NCBI GenBank assembly: GCA_020848905.1 | Contig: JADLHG010000031.1 | Span: 310,001-374,000, forward strand | DNA length: 64,000 nt | Reading direction: 5' to 3' | From: Deltaproteobacteria bacterium | Lineage (GTDB): Bacteria > Myxococcota_A > Polyangia > GCA-2747355 > JADLHG01 | Shown: one piece after another, positions 23,181-34,992 of the stretch | How positions within the stretch are numbered: position 1 is the first letter of the stretch | Layout of the letters: each line of letters starts with the position of its first letter | Notes under the pieces: model-generated | Seen by the model: only the letters and a program-made list of their open reading frames with translations | Told to the model about the DNA's origin: nothing | Databases searched by the model: none | Program-made: the position numbers and the translations under genes

Positions 23181-24227
23181 ATGGCGCGTCAGCGGCTTGG
23201 CGAGATCCTCATCAAGGCCGGGTTGATCGACGAGGCGGGTCTCCAGCGGGCGTTAGCGGAGCAGCAACGCTGGGGTGGCCGTCTCGGAAAGTACCTGGTC
23301 GAACTCGGGCTCATCACCGAGGAGACCCTGGTCCGCGCGCTCTCCACGCAGTACCGCTTGCCGGCCGTGGCGCTCGACGCCCCGCGCATGAACGTGACCG
23401 TCGCGCGGCTCATCCCGAAGGAGGTCTGCGAGCGGCACCAGCTCATGTGCTTCCGGGCTGACCCGAGCAAGAAGTTCATCGACGTGGCGATGGCCGACCC
23501 CGCCGACCGCGACGTGATCGATCAGGTCCAGGCGATCACCCGCTGCACCGTGCGCCCGCACATCGCGAGCCCGAGCGCGATCGATCGCGCCATCATGTAC
23601 GTCTTCTACGGGCAGGCCTCGATGGGGGCGGGTGAGGTCGACTTCTCGGACGCCATCGTGCGCAACGACTTCCACGCGCATCCGGGAACGGCGCGCTCCG
23701 GGGTCCCTCCAGGGGGCGCGGCGTCCGGCGGAAGAGTCCCCCGCGGCCTGGTGAGCGGCGCTCCGATGGCCTCGCCGATGGTAGAGGTGAGGGTCAGCGC
23801 GCAGTCCCGGCCCGAGGCCGCCCCGGGGGCCGCTCCGATCAGCTTGCCGAGGGATGTCATGCCCGCCGCGGCGCCCTCGCCACCGATGCCCCTCCCGCGC
23901 TCGGAGCCGCGCCCGCCCCCGCAGGCCCCGCTGACGCTCCCGCGGGCCTCGGCACCGCTCATCGCGGTGGATGGGACGCTCGAGTCCAAGCCCCTCTCCC
24001 TGTCCACCCCTCCGGGTGATCCGGGTTTCCACATCACGTTGGACGTCCCCCCCGTGGACAAGGCGAAGCTCGCCGGGGGTGGGGTCGCGGCGATGGAAGA
24101 GCGCGTGGCCCACCTCGAGGCGGTGGTCGCGCGCGACACCGTGATCCTCGAGGCGCTCCTCGGGGCCCTGGTCAAGAAGGGGCTCTTCACCCGCGAGGAG
24201 CTGCAGCGCCTCATCGGGGCGCTCTGA
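23181..24227 (+). CDS. Free-standing GspE-N/MshEN domain protein
   Basis: A 348-residue cytoplasmic protein. Residues 1-150 match the type II secretion ATPase N-terminal domain (RLGEILIKAGLIDEAGLQRAL, cut here into its two helices, and RLGKYLVELGLITEETLVRAL with ALSTQYRLPAV), in which MshEN motifs often bind c-di-GMP. Residues about 155-295 are a Pro/Ala/Ser linker, and 300-348 a coiled coil (MEERVAHLEAVVARDTV). The ATPase itself is absent. Stand-alone proteins of this type are common in myxobacteria and may act as c-di-GMP or pilus adaptors. The ATG at 23181 lacks a strong ribosome site. Its 3' end overlaps that of the convergent membrane gene by 17 bp. Confidence 0.8.
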   Translation: MARQRLGEILIKAGLIDEAGLQRALAEQQRWGGRLGKYLVELGLITEETLVRALSTQYRLPAVALDAPRMNVTVARLIPKEVCERHQLMCFRADPSKKFIDVAMADPADRDVIDQVQAITRCTVRPHIASPSAIDRAIMYVFYGQASMGAGEVDFSDAIVRNDFHAHPGTARSGVPPGGAASGGRVPRGLVSGAPMASPMVEVRVSAQSRPEAAPGAAPISLPRDVMPAAAPSPPMPLPRSEPRPPPQAPLTLPRASAPLIAVDGTLESKPLSLSTPPGDPGFHITLDVPPVDKAKLAGGGVAAMEERVAHLEAVVARDTVILEALLGALVKKGLFTREELQRLIGAL

Positions 24228-25728
24228 GCCGCTCGGCGGCGACCCGCCGGAGCTCCGCGAGAGGCAGAGGGCACGGAGCGCGGCCGCACGTCCGGTCGAT
24301 CAGCGCGTGCGCCTCGGACGCGCGACCGAGCGCGAGCAGTCCGCGCCCGAGGAGCTCCACGTTCGCCGGCACGCCGGGCAGGAGCCGTTCGGCCACCAGC
24401 AGCTCGCGAATCGCCTGCTCCGTCCGTCCCGAGCGCAGATAGAGCTGTCCCAGGTTGAAGCGCGCGTTGAACGACTCGGGGAAGTCCTGCGTCGCGCGGG
24501 CGGTCAGGCGCTCGTCCGAGCGAAAGTGTCCGCTGCGCACGAAGGTGAGCGCGGCCAGCAGGGCGAGCGCGGGCGCCGCGAGGACGACGAGTCGCGTGGG
24601 GTGCGTCAGGCGCCGACCGAGCCGCGCCGCGAGCTCCGCCACCACGATTGCGATGCCGCAGGCCGGGAGGTAGAGAAAGCGCTCCGCGGCGCCGACGGGG
24701 AGCGGCACGAGATGCGCGAAGGGCAGCAGGCCTACGAGCCACGCGCCGAGGCCGAGGGCGACGAGCGGGCGCGACCGGTGGAGCCCCACGATCAGCGCCA
24801 CCGTGCCGAGGAGGGCGGCGAACCCCGCCCAGGCCTCGCCGTCGGCGATCGAGGCCGCGGGGGGCAGGACCGTCCAGTCGTAGAAGGGGAGCAGCGGCCA
24901 GGGGACGAGCAAGAGGCGCACGTAGAGGAGGTAGATCTTCATCACGCTGAGAAAGCGCAGCCCCGGGCCGAGGTCGCCGAAGAAGGGCAGCGCCTGCGCC
25001 TGGAGCAGGTGGGCCCGCAGAGCGAGGTAGCCGGCGAGGAGCGCCGCGAGCGGCAGGTAGGTGCGGGCCAGCTCGCGCAGGTGGGCCCCTCCGCGCCCGA
25101 CCCGCACGAGGTCGAAGAGAAAGAGCCAGGCGGGGAGGGTTACCGCGCTCTCCTTGGCGGCCAGGCCGCAGGCGTAGAGCAGGCAGACGAGCGCGGTGCG
25201 CGTGCCCCGCCCGAGGGAAGAGCTCGCGTGGACCAGGAGGGCCCCGAGGCACGCCGCCGTGGCGAGGAGCTCCGTGCGGTAGGTGAGGAGGTTCACCGTC
25301 TCGGAGTGGACGGGGTGCACCGCGAAGAAGAGCGCCCCGAGGAGCGCCCCTGAGGGCGATTCCACGAGCCCGAGCAGCAGGAGCGCGAGGAGCCCGACGC
25401 AGAGCGCGTGCAGGAGCGCGTTCGAGAGGTGGTAGGCCCACGGCCGGCCGCCGTGCAGCGCGTGCTCGAGCGCGAAGGTGGTCGACGAGAGGGGGCGCCA
25501 GTAGTTCTGGTTGATCTCGCGGTCGAGTTTTCCCGTGGCGTGAGAGGCCCACGGCCTGGCGAAGTGCGACGGGATGTCGGCGAGTCGCCGGATCGTCGGG
25601 TTGCGCTCGACGTTGTAGTGGTCGTCGGCCACGAACCCGTTGGGAAGCGTGTTGGCGTAGGTCAGGAGGGCCACCGCCGCCGGGAGCAGCGCGAGCGCGC
25701 GCCGCGAGCGTGGAGAGCGCGGCTCCAC
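24211..25728 (-). CDS. TMTC/PMT-like multi-pass membrane protein with C-terminal TPRs
   Basis: A 505-residue integral membrane protein with about 10-11 hydrophobic segments between residues 10 and 395. The first loop has NGFVADDHYNVERNP, the acidic DD pair seen in GT-C glycosyltransferases of the PMT/TMTC type. The loop HPVHSETVNLLTYRTEL is characteristic of bacterial TMTC relatives. Residues about 410-500 hold TPR-like helices (FPESFNARFNLGQLYLRSG). It probably transfers a sugar from a lipid carrier to an exported protein or glycan, but the donor and acceptor are unknown. The start is GTG at 25728, without a strong ribosome site. A 14-bp palindrome lies just upstream. Confidence 0.78.
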   Translation of the reverse strand: MEPRSPRSRRALALLPAAVALLTYANTLPNGFVADDHYNVERNPTIRRLADIPSHFARPWASHATGKLDREINQNYWRPLSSTTFALEHALHGGRPWAYHLSNALLHALCVGLLALLLLGLVESPSGALLGALFFAVHPVHSETVNLLTYRTELLATAACLGALLVHASSSLGRGTRTALVCLLYACGLAAKESAVTLPAWLFLFDLVRVGRGGAHLRELARTYLPLAALLAGYLALRAHLLQAQALPFFGDLGPGLRFLSVMKIYLLYVRLLLVPWPLLPFYDWTVLPPAASIADGEAWAGFAALLGTVALIVGLHRSRPLVALGLGAWLVGLLPFAHLVPLPVGAAERFLYLPACGIAIVVAELAARLGRRLTHPTRLVVLAAPALALLAALTFVRSGHFRSDERLTARATQDFPESFNARFNLGQLYLRSGRTEQAIRELLVAERLLPGVPANVELLGRGLLALGRASEAHALIDRTCGRAPCPLPLAELRRVAAERLRAPR

Positions 25729-25735
25729 GGGCCGG

Positions 25736-25749
25736 CGGGGTTAACCCCG
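25736..25749. promoter_or_regulatory. 14-bp perfect palindrome before the TMTC-like gene
   Basis: CGGGGTTAACCCCG is a perfect palindrome ending 7 bp before the GTG start of the membrane protein gene. It could be a repressor operator or a hairpin that hides the ribosome-binding region. No paralogous copy was noticed in the window. Confidence 0.35.
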
Positions 25750-25902
25750 GAGCTTGCTTGAGTCGACCACGCCTCGCGAGTGCTTTCCGTCCCGGGCGGT
25801 GTTGCGGCTCCTTGAGATACCGAGAGTATCCCTGCGTCGCCGCGCCTTGCCCGAAACACAAAGTCCTTCGCGAACCATGATCAACCCAACCGAGCTCAGG
25901 GG

Positions 25903-27606
25903 TTAAAGCACGCGCTCGTCTTTGACGAGCAGGTAGTCGCCGAGGAGCAGGAAGTCCATCCCCGTGGTGAGGTAGCACTTCACCGCGTCGGCGGGCGAGT
26001 TGACGATCGGCTCGCCTCGGATGTTGAAGGAGGTGTTCAGCACGAGCGGCGTCCCGGTCTCGCGCTCGAACGCCGAGACGATGGCGTGAAAACGTGGGTT
26101 GGCCTCGCGGGTCACCGTCTGCACGCGCGCGCCGCCGTCCACGTGGGTGACCGCGCGGGCCTCGGGGAGTCGCTCCGGCCGCGTCGGAAAGACCCGCAGC
26201 ATGTACGGCGAGAAGTCGGCGCCGGCGAAGTAGTCCGGGGCGCGCTCGGCGAGCACCGAGGGGGCGAAGGGCCTGAAGGCCTCGCGGAACTTCACCGTGG
26301 CGTTCAGGCGGTCCTTCATCTCGGCCGGGCGAGGGTCGGCCAGGGTGCTCCGGTGGCCGAGAGCGCGCGGTCCGAACTCCGCTCGGCCGTCGAGGACGCT
26401 GCCGATGAGGCCCCGCGCGAGCAGGCGCCCGACGACGGTCGGCGCGTCCTCGCAGTGCCGCGCCTTGAGGCCGCCGCGCTCGAGCGTCTGGCGGATCTCG
26501 TCCTCGCTGTGCGACGGGCCGAGGTCGTCGGGGAGCGCCCGGAGCGCGCCGCGGGGAACGCCCCCGAGCACGTGGGTGACGTAGAACGCGGCCCCCAGCG
26601 CCGCCCCCGCGTCACTCGCCGCGGATTCGAAGAAGTAGCGCTCGAAGATGCCCGACCGGACGAGTCGGCCGTTGGCCGAGCAGTTCAGCGTGGCCCCGCC
26701 GGACATGCAGAGCGCGTCCAGCCCCGTCGTGGTGCGGGCCAGCCGCGCGAGGTGGAGGAGCGCCTCCTCGAAGACCAGCTGCACGCTCGCCGCGAGGTCC
26801 TCGTGCCGGCGGGTGAGCTCGGACTCCGGCTCGCGGGGCTCGCCGAGGAGCGCGACGAGCTTTCCGCTGAAGCGCGTCGCCCGCTCGACGAAGAAGGAGA
26901 AGTACGACAGGTCGAGCTCGTAGCCGTCGGGCGAGAGGCGCACGAGGCGTCGTAGCTCGTCGGCGTAGCGCGGCGTGCCGTACGAGGCCAGGCCCATCAG
27001 CTTCCCCTCGCCGGAGTTGGGCTTGAACCCGAGGTACTCGGTGAAGGCGGCGTAGAAGGCGCCGAGCGAGTGCGGGAACTCCTGGCTCCAGAGCCGCTCG
27101 AAGCGGCCGTCGCCCGCGTAGCGCCAGATCACCGCCGCGTCGCGCTCGCCGTAGCCGTCCACCGTGAGGATCGCGGCCCGATCGAAGGGCGAGCTGTAGA
27201 GCGCCGCCGCGGCGTGGGCCAGATGATGGGTCACGTAGACGCAGCGCAGGCGCCGGCCGTCCCGCAGGTGGAAGATCTGCTCCGTCAGGTCTACCGGGGA
27301 GCTGATCTTAGGCAGGAGGTGGTTCGGCAGGTCGTAGAGGAACTCGAGGTGATGTCGCGGCTGCGCGGAGAGCCGGGCCACGTGGGTCTGCGCGTGGATG
27401 CCGGGGTTCCAGAAGAAGGCGACCGTGTCGACCTCCTCCAGGCGCGTGCGCGCCGCGCCGAGGGCCGCGCTCACGGCGGCCGTGGGAAACCCGGCGAAGT
27501 GCTTCACCCGGCGGTAGCGCTCCTCCTGGACGGCCAGCGCGACCTGGCCGTCCACCACCATGGCGGCTGCGGCGTCGTTGCTGAAGTTGATGCCCAGCAC
27601 TCGCAT
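25903..27606 (-). CDS. NodU/CmcH-family carbamoyltransferase
   Basis: A 567-residue protein of the usual length. The N-terminal YrdC-related/ASKHA-like half has NFSNDAAAAMVVDG at 8-21, HHLAHAAAALYSSPF (metal-binding His residues) and LTVDGYGERDAAV. GGATLNCSANGRL and the C-terminal FGPRALGHRSTLADPR and LNTSFNIRGEPIV motifs are all present. Family members transfer a carbamoyl group from carbamoyl phosphate, through carbamoyl-AMP, to hydroxyls of nodulation factors, antibiotics or surface sugars. The start at 27606 has CGGGAG about 7 bp upstream. No biosynthetic cluster surrounds it; the neighbouring TMTC-like membrane protein may suggest a surface glycan as acceptor (inference). Confidence 0.9.
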   Translation of the reverse strand: MRVLGINFSNDAAAAMVVDGQVALAVQEERYRRVKHFAGFPTAAVSAALGAARTRLEEVDTVAFFWNPGIHAQTHVARLSAQPRHHLEFLYDLPNHLLPKISSPVDLTEQIFHLRDGRRLRCVYVTHHLAHAAAALYSSPFDRAAILTVDGYGERDAAVIWRYAGDGRFERLWSQEFPHSLGAFYAAFTEYLGFKPNSGEGKLMGLASYGTPRYADELRRLVRLSPDGYELDLSYFSFFVERATRFSGKLVALLGEPREPESELTRRHEDLAASVQLVFEEALLHLARLARTTTGLDALCMSGGATLNCSANGRLVRSGIFERYFFESAASDAGAALGAAFYVTHVLGGVPRGALRALPDDLGPSHSEDEIRQTLERGGLKARHCEDAPTVVGRLLARGLIGSVLDGRAEFGPRALGHRSTLADPRPAEMKDRLNATVKFREAFRPFAPSVLAERAPDYFAGADFSPYMLRVFPTRPERLPEARAVTHVDGGARVQTVTREANPRFHAIVSAFERETGTPLVLNTSFNIRGEPIVNSPADAVKCYLTTGMDFLLLGDYLLVKDERVL

Positions 27607-27714
27607 CGTCGACTCCCGTTGGGCTCTGCCGCCTCCGGTGGCCGCGCAGCATAGCAGGGAAATCCTGCGCGTTGTCCTGCCCTTTACGGGGCGCTCGCGG
27701 CTCCTCGGCGCGCG

Positions 27715-27742
27715 TTGACATGGGGCCAGGGCGTGGTAGAAA
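27715..27742 (+). promoter_or_regulatory. Promoter of tig (and possibly clpP-clpX)
   Basis: A perfect TTGACA at 27715-27720 and TAGAAA at 27737-27742 (four of six) are separated by 16 bp. Transcription would begin near 27749, at the edge of an 8-bp hairpin. Confidence 0.6.
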
Positions 27743-27747
27743 GAGCC

Positions 27748-27766
27748 GCTCGACCGCCGGTCGAGC
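27748..27766 (+). promoter_or_regulatory. Hairpin at the predicted 5' end of the tig mRNA
   Basis: Perfect 8-bp arms GCTCGACC / GGTCGAGC with a GCC loop, placed at the predicted transcription start. It could stabilise the mRNA 5' end, or act as a DNA operator for a dimeric regulator. Confidence 0.45.
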
Positions 27767-27787
27767 CCATCCAACAAGGAACGCGAC

Positions 27788-29170
27788 ATGACGGACATCT
27801 CGCCCGAGCTGCACACGAGAGGCGACGAGGATACTTCTACTCCGCTGGTGATGAACGCCCAGGTGGAGAAGCTGAGCGACATCGAGCGCAAGATCGACGT
27901 GGCGATCCCGTGGGACCAGGTCAAGGGGCGCCTCGACGAGGCCTACCGCGAGCTGGCCAACGGCGTGGCGATCAAGGGTTTCCGCAAGGGGAAGGTCCCC
28001 CGGAAGATGCTCGAGCGGCTCTTCGGCAAGCACGTGGATCGGGAGGTGGCGCAGCGCCTGGTGCAGGAGAGCATCAGCCGGGCCCTGCTCGACCACCAGC
28101 TCGCCCCGGTGTCCGAGCCCAAGATGGAGCTCGGCGAAATCGTCGAGGGGACCGACTTCCGCTACACGGCCACGCTGCAGGTCGTGCCGGAGATCGACCC
28201 GCGAGACTACCTCGGGGTGGAGCTCCGGCAGCGCGCGGCGCAGGTGACCGACGACGACGTCGACCGGGCGCTCCGCGCCAAGCAGCAGGAGCACACCGAG
28301 TTCAAGCCGATCGAGGGGCGCACGACGCAGCTCGGCGACGTGCTGCTGGTGGACCTGCTCGGCAAGCTCGGCACGGAGGCCTTCGCCCAGGAGAACCAGC
28401 TCGTGGAGCTCGGGGCGGCGCACCGCGAGCCGCTCCCGGGTCTGGCGGCGAAGCTGACCGGCATCGAACCCACGCCGCAGGAGCTGGACGTCGAGCTCGA
28501 GGTGCCCGTGCACGACCACTCGCACGACGAGCCCTGCCCCGGCGACGAGAAGAAGGTCAAGGCGCGCCTCCTCGTCACGGTCAAGGACGTGAAGCAGAAG
28601 GTCGTCCCCGACCTCGACGACGATTTCGCCAAGGACACGGGGGAGGCCGAGACGCTGGCCGCGCTGCGCGACGCGCTCCGCACGCGGCTCGTGGAGGCCG
28701 ACGGGGCGAAGGCCCGCGAGGAGTGCAAGGAGCAGCTGATGAAGGAGCTGCTCAAGCGCAACGAGATCCCCGTGGTCCCCGCCCTCGTGGAGCGGCACCT
28801 CGACCGCATCGCGCAGCTGCGTGCGGCGCTCATGGGGATGCACTCCGACGTGGAGCCGATGGGCGACGAGGAGGTCAAGGAGCGTATGCGCGGCGACGCC
28901 GAGCAGACGGTGAAGTCGGTGCTGCTCCTCGAGGCGATCGCGAAGAAGGAGAACGTCGAGGTCCTCGAGACCGACCTGGATCGCAAGCTCTCGGAGCTCG
29001 CCACGGCGCGCGAGCAGAACGTGGCCAAGGTCCGCAGCGAGTACGAGAAGAAGGGGCGTCTCGAGGCGCTGAAGAGCAGTATTCGCGAGGAGAAAACGCT
29101 TGACCTGCTCCTGACCAAAGCTAACATTATCAAAGAGGAAACGGTTGGCGGGTCGGCGGTTTCGCCGTAA
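27788..29170 (+). CDS. tig: Trigger factor, ribosome-associated chaperone
   Basis: A 460-residue protein of normal trigger-factor length. The ribosome-binding N-domain contains GFRKGKVP at about 64-71. A FKBP-type PPIase domain follows at roughly 165-250; it carries an acidic/His segment HDHSHDEPCPGDEK that is unusual. The C-terminal chaperone arms are helical, to residue 450. It binds nascent chains at the ribosome exit. The order tig-clpP-clpX-lon is the common bacterial arrangement. The N-terminus has about 20 extra residues before the usual MNAQVEKLS start; an internal ATG at 27851 could be the true start, but the ribosome site AAGGAA lies before 27788. Confidence 0.95.
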   Translation: MTDISPELHTRGDEDTSTPLVMNAQVEKLSDIERKIDVAIPWDQVKGRLDEAYRELANGVAIKGFRKGKVPRKMLERLFGKHVDREVAQRLVQESISRALLDHQLAPVSEPKMELGEIVEGTDFRYTATLQVVPEIDPRDYLGVELRQRAAQVTDDDVDRALRAKQQEHTEFKPIEGRTTQLGDVLLVDLLGKLGTEAFAQENQLVELGAAHREPLPGLAAKLTGIEPTPQELDVELEVPVHDHSHDEPCPGDEKKVKARLLVTVKDVKQKVVPDLDDDFAKDTGEAETLAALRDALRTRLVEADGAKAREECKEQLMKELLKRNEIPVVPALVERHLDRIAQLRAALMGMHSDVEPMGDEEVKERMRGDAEQTVKSVLLLEAIAKKENVEVLETDLDRKLSELATAREQNVAKVRSEYEKKGRLEALKSSIREEKTLDLLLTKANIIKEETVGGSAVSP

Positions 29171-29204
29171 CGAATCGCGAGGCCGTCGCGCCCCGGGCGA
29201 TTCG
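29171..29204 (+). terminator. Hairpin immediately after tig
   Basis: Perfect 8-bp arms CGAATCGC / GCGATTCG with an 18-bp GC-rich loop, beginning one base after the tig stop. No T-run follows, so it may attenuate transcription or protect the 3' end rather than fully terminate. The remaining gap to clpP has no clear promoter. Confidence 0.45.
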
Positions 29205-29342
29205 GTCGGCGCAGGCGGTCGGCGGGGCAAGTAGCGGGGGCCCGCCAGCGCGCGACAGGTTGGCCCCCCCTATCCCGGGCGGAAGCCTGACATCAACCAT
29301 CGAGCCCGGGGTCGGGCCCACCTGACATGGAGTGCTGGCCGC

Positions 29343-29975
29343 ATGCGTTCCCCTGAAGTCGGATCCTTCATCATCCCCACCGTCATCGAGCAGACCCACC
29401 GCGGCGAGCGTGGGTGGGACATCTTCTCGCGCCTCCTCAAGGACCGGATCGTCTTCCTCGGGGGGCCGGTGAACGACGACATCGCCAACATCGTCATCGC
29501 GCAGATGCTCTTCCTCGAGTCCGAGGACCCCGACCGGGACATCATGCTCTACGTGAACTCGCCGGGCGGCGTGGTGACGGCGGGCCTCGCGATCTACGAC
29601 ACGATGCAGTACGTGAAGTGCGACGTGGCCACCATCTGCATGGGGCAGGCGGCCTCGATGGGCGCCCTGCTGCTGTCGGCGGGGGCGGCGAAGAAGCGCT
29701 ACAGCCTGCCGCACTCGCGCATCCTCATCCATCAGCCCCTGGGCGGGTTCTCGGGCCAGGCCACGGACATCGACATCCAGGCCCAGGAGATCCTGCGCAC
29801 GCGCGAGCGGCTGAACAAGATCCTGGCCAAGCACACGGCGCAGGACCTGGAGAAGGTTCGCCGCGACACGGATCGCGACTACTACATGACCGCGATGGAG
29901 GCGAAGGAGTACGGCCTGGTCGACGAGATCCTCGAGAGGAATCTCGCCCTGCCGCTCGAGAAGAAGGACAAGTAG
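29343..29975 (+). CDS. clpP: ATP-dependent Clp protease proteolytic subunit
   Basis: A 210-residue serine peptidase. The catalytic triad is Ser105 (GQAASMG), His130 (LIHQP) and Asp179 (DTDRDYYM), with the same spacing as E. coli ClpP. It forms the tetradecameric chamber that works with the ClpX ATPase encoded next. A short N-terminal segment before [10 protein letters not shown] resembles the usual propeptide, so self-processing is possible. It is separated from tig by 172 bp and from clpX by 84 bp; both gaps hold strong hairpins, so the three genes may be expressed at different levels from shared transcripts. Confidence 0.96.
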   Translation: MRSPEVGSFIIPTVIEQTHRGERGWDIFSRLLKDRIVFLGGPVNDDIANIVIAQMLFLESEDPDRDIMLYVNSPGGVVTAGLAIYDTMQYVKCDVATICMGQAASMGALLLSAGAAKKRYSLPHSRILIHQPLGGFSGQATDIDIQAQEILRTRERLNKILAKHTAQDLEKVRRDTDRDYYMTAMEAKEYGLVDEILERNLALPLEKKDK

Positions 29976-29980
29976 CCTCT

Positions 29981-30028
29981 TCGGGGTTTGCGGAAGGCTG
30001 GGGTGGTTGCCCAGCCGCGAAACCCCGA
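29981..30028 (+). terminator. Long interrupted hairpin between clpP and clpX
   Basis: Outer arms TCGGGGTTTGCGG and CCGCGAAACCCCGA (one bulged base) enclose a perfect inner stem GGCTGGG / CCCAGCC with loop GTGGTTG. The 48-nt structure is the most extensive hairpin seen in the window. It lacks a T-tract, so it may be an attenuator or an mRNA processing and stability element that adjusts the clpP:clpX ratio. Confidence 0.55.
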
Positions 30029-30059
30029 GTACGCTTAAGGGTCAGCAGAGGAACCTGGC

Positions 30060-31319
<1,260 letters not shown>

Positions 31320-31352
31320 TTGCGAGGTCGCGGCTGCGCGGTCGCGCTCGCC

Positions 31353-31370
31353 GGGCCTTAGCCCCTTTTT
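31353..31370 (+). terminator. Weak terminator after clpX
   Basis: A small GGGC / GCCC stem with a CTTA loop is followed by C and five T residues. It is the only stem plus T-run seen in the clp-lon block. The stem is only 4 bp, so it may be leaky. Confidence 0.35.
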
Positions 31371-31447
31371 CGCCCCCCCGAGTTGTTGCCGTGCTATGCG
31401 GGAGGCCGCTGCCTGTCCCCCTTGCCCCGTGTGCGTGGGGGGTGGGG

Positions 31448-31456
31448 TGCTATACT
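31448..31456 (+). promoter_or_regulatory. Candidate extended -10 promoter of lon
   Basis: TGCTATACT matches the extended -10 pattern TGn-TATAAT with one mismatch, in otherwise very GC-rich DNA, 35 bp before the lon ATG. No good -35 is spaced correctly (TTGCCC at 31422 is 23 bp away). A heat-shock-type promoter was looked for and not found. Confidence 0.45.
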
Positions 31457-31490
31457 GCAGCGGGCCTTTGGCCCCTCGGAGTGGCTCACG

Positions 31491-33896
<2,406 letters not shown>

Positions 33897-33903
33897 GGGC
33901 GCC

Positions 33904-34944
33904 ATGGCACGACGGCACCTTTTCCTCGTCGGCGCGCTCGTGGCGGCGGGGTGCGCGAGCCCCTCGGGGAGCGCGAGCGATGCGGGCGGCGGACGGAGCG
34001 ACGCGCGGGGCGAGGCGGGGCAGGGTCCCACGGCGAAGATCCTGCTCGAGTACGACTACCTCACGATCCGCGCCGGGCAGGGTTACCACTTCCGAGGGCA
34101 GGTGGCCTGCGCGGGGGAGTGGGCGCCCTGCAGCTACGCCTGGGACTTCGGCGATGGACAGACCTCGGACAAGCTCGACCCCGGGGTCGTGACCTTCAAG
34201 ACGCCCGGATTTCGCGCGGTGACCTTTACCGCGACCTCGGCCAAGGGAGCGAAGCACACCGCCCGGGCGCACGTCGCCGTCTGGGAGGGGGAGTTCAAGG
34301 ACAGCTTCAACCGAGGAGCCTTCGACTGGGACGCGACCGGCTGGCGTCGCCCGGAGCGCGAGGTGAAGTGGTCCATCGAGGGCGGGATGGCGGCCTGCCA
34401 GGGGGATCTGGCCTTGCCCGGCTCGGCCGCGATCACCCCGTGGCCGGAAGCCCGGGACGTGCACCTCGAGGTGACGGTGAAGCGGCAGAAGAACGACAAG
34501 GCCGATCACTGGTCGGACATCATCCTGCGCATGCACCCGCTCACCCGCACCAAGAGCTTCTATCGGGTGCGGATCTGGGAGGAGCCGGCGCCGGGGTCGG
34601 GCCTCGAGCTGGCGATCTTCAAGATCGAGGAGGGGACCCCCGAGCACGGCTTCCTCATCGGCGATCCGGCTCAGCCGTGGAGCGTCAAGGCTACGCAGTG
34701 CAAGCAGTGCCCGTACGCCGCGGCGTATCCGCGCACGAGCGACATCCGCGTGACGATCGACCTCAAGGGGCCCGAGTTCCAGGTGGCGCTCACGAACCCC
34801 GATCTCCCGGGGCCCCCGGTGCTGACGCAGACGGTGAAGGACGCCTCGCCGAACCCGCACCTCTACGCCGGGCACGTGGGCCTGACGCACTTCGAAGGCC
34901 TCACCTACTTCGACGACTTCGTCTTCAAGAGCCTCGACCCGTAG
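33904..34944 (+). CDS. PKD-domain lipoprotein
   Basis: A 346-residue protein with lipobox LVAAGC near residue 17 and a Ser/Gly/Asp-rich linker to about residue 40. Residues 45-125 form a PKD-like beta-sandwich (YAWDFGDGQTSD, then FKTPGFRAVTFTAT). Residues 130-345 resemble a concanavalin/LamG-type jelly roll (FKDSFNRGAFDWDATGW, later GHVGLTHFEGLTYFDDFVF), a fold used for carbohydrate binding. A cysteine pair (CKQC) lies in the second domain. No catalytic residues are evident. It lies 7 bp after lon, so it may be translated from the lon transcript, an odd partner for a cytoplasmic protease. Confidence 0.72.
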   Translation: MARRHLFLVGALVAAGCASPSGSASDAGGGRSDARGEAGQGPTAKILLEYDYLTIRAGQGYHFRGQVACAGEWAPCSYAWDFGDGQTSDKLDPGVVTFKTPGFRAVTFTATSAKGAKHTARAHVAVWEGEFKDSFNRGAFDWDATGWRRPEREVKWSIEGGMAACQGDLALPGSAAITPWPEARDVHLEVTVKRQKNDKADHWSDIILRMHPLTRTKSFYRVRIWEEPAPGSGLELAIFKIEEGTPEHGFLIGDPAQPWSVKATQCKQCPYAAAYPRTSDIRVTIDLKGPEFQVALTNPDLPGPPVLTQTVKDASPNPHLYAGHVGLTHFEGLTYFDDFVFKSLDP

Positions 34945-34992
34945 GTCGGGCCTTCGCCGCGGGCGTCGACGCGCGGGTGCCCCGTTGCCGCG

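Noticed and set aside
31420-31456. Heat-shock sigma-32 promoter before lon
   Set aside because: CTTGCCCC resembles half of the motif, but no CCCCAT-type -10 follows at the correct spacing; only the extended -10 is supported.
34134-34499. Possible small genes antisense to the PKD lipoprotein
   Set aside because: No ribosome site or family similarity, while the sense gene has a lipobox and an intact PKD motif.
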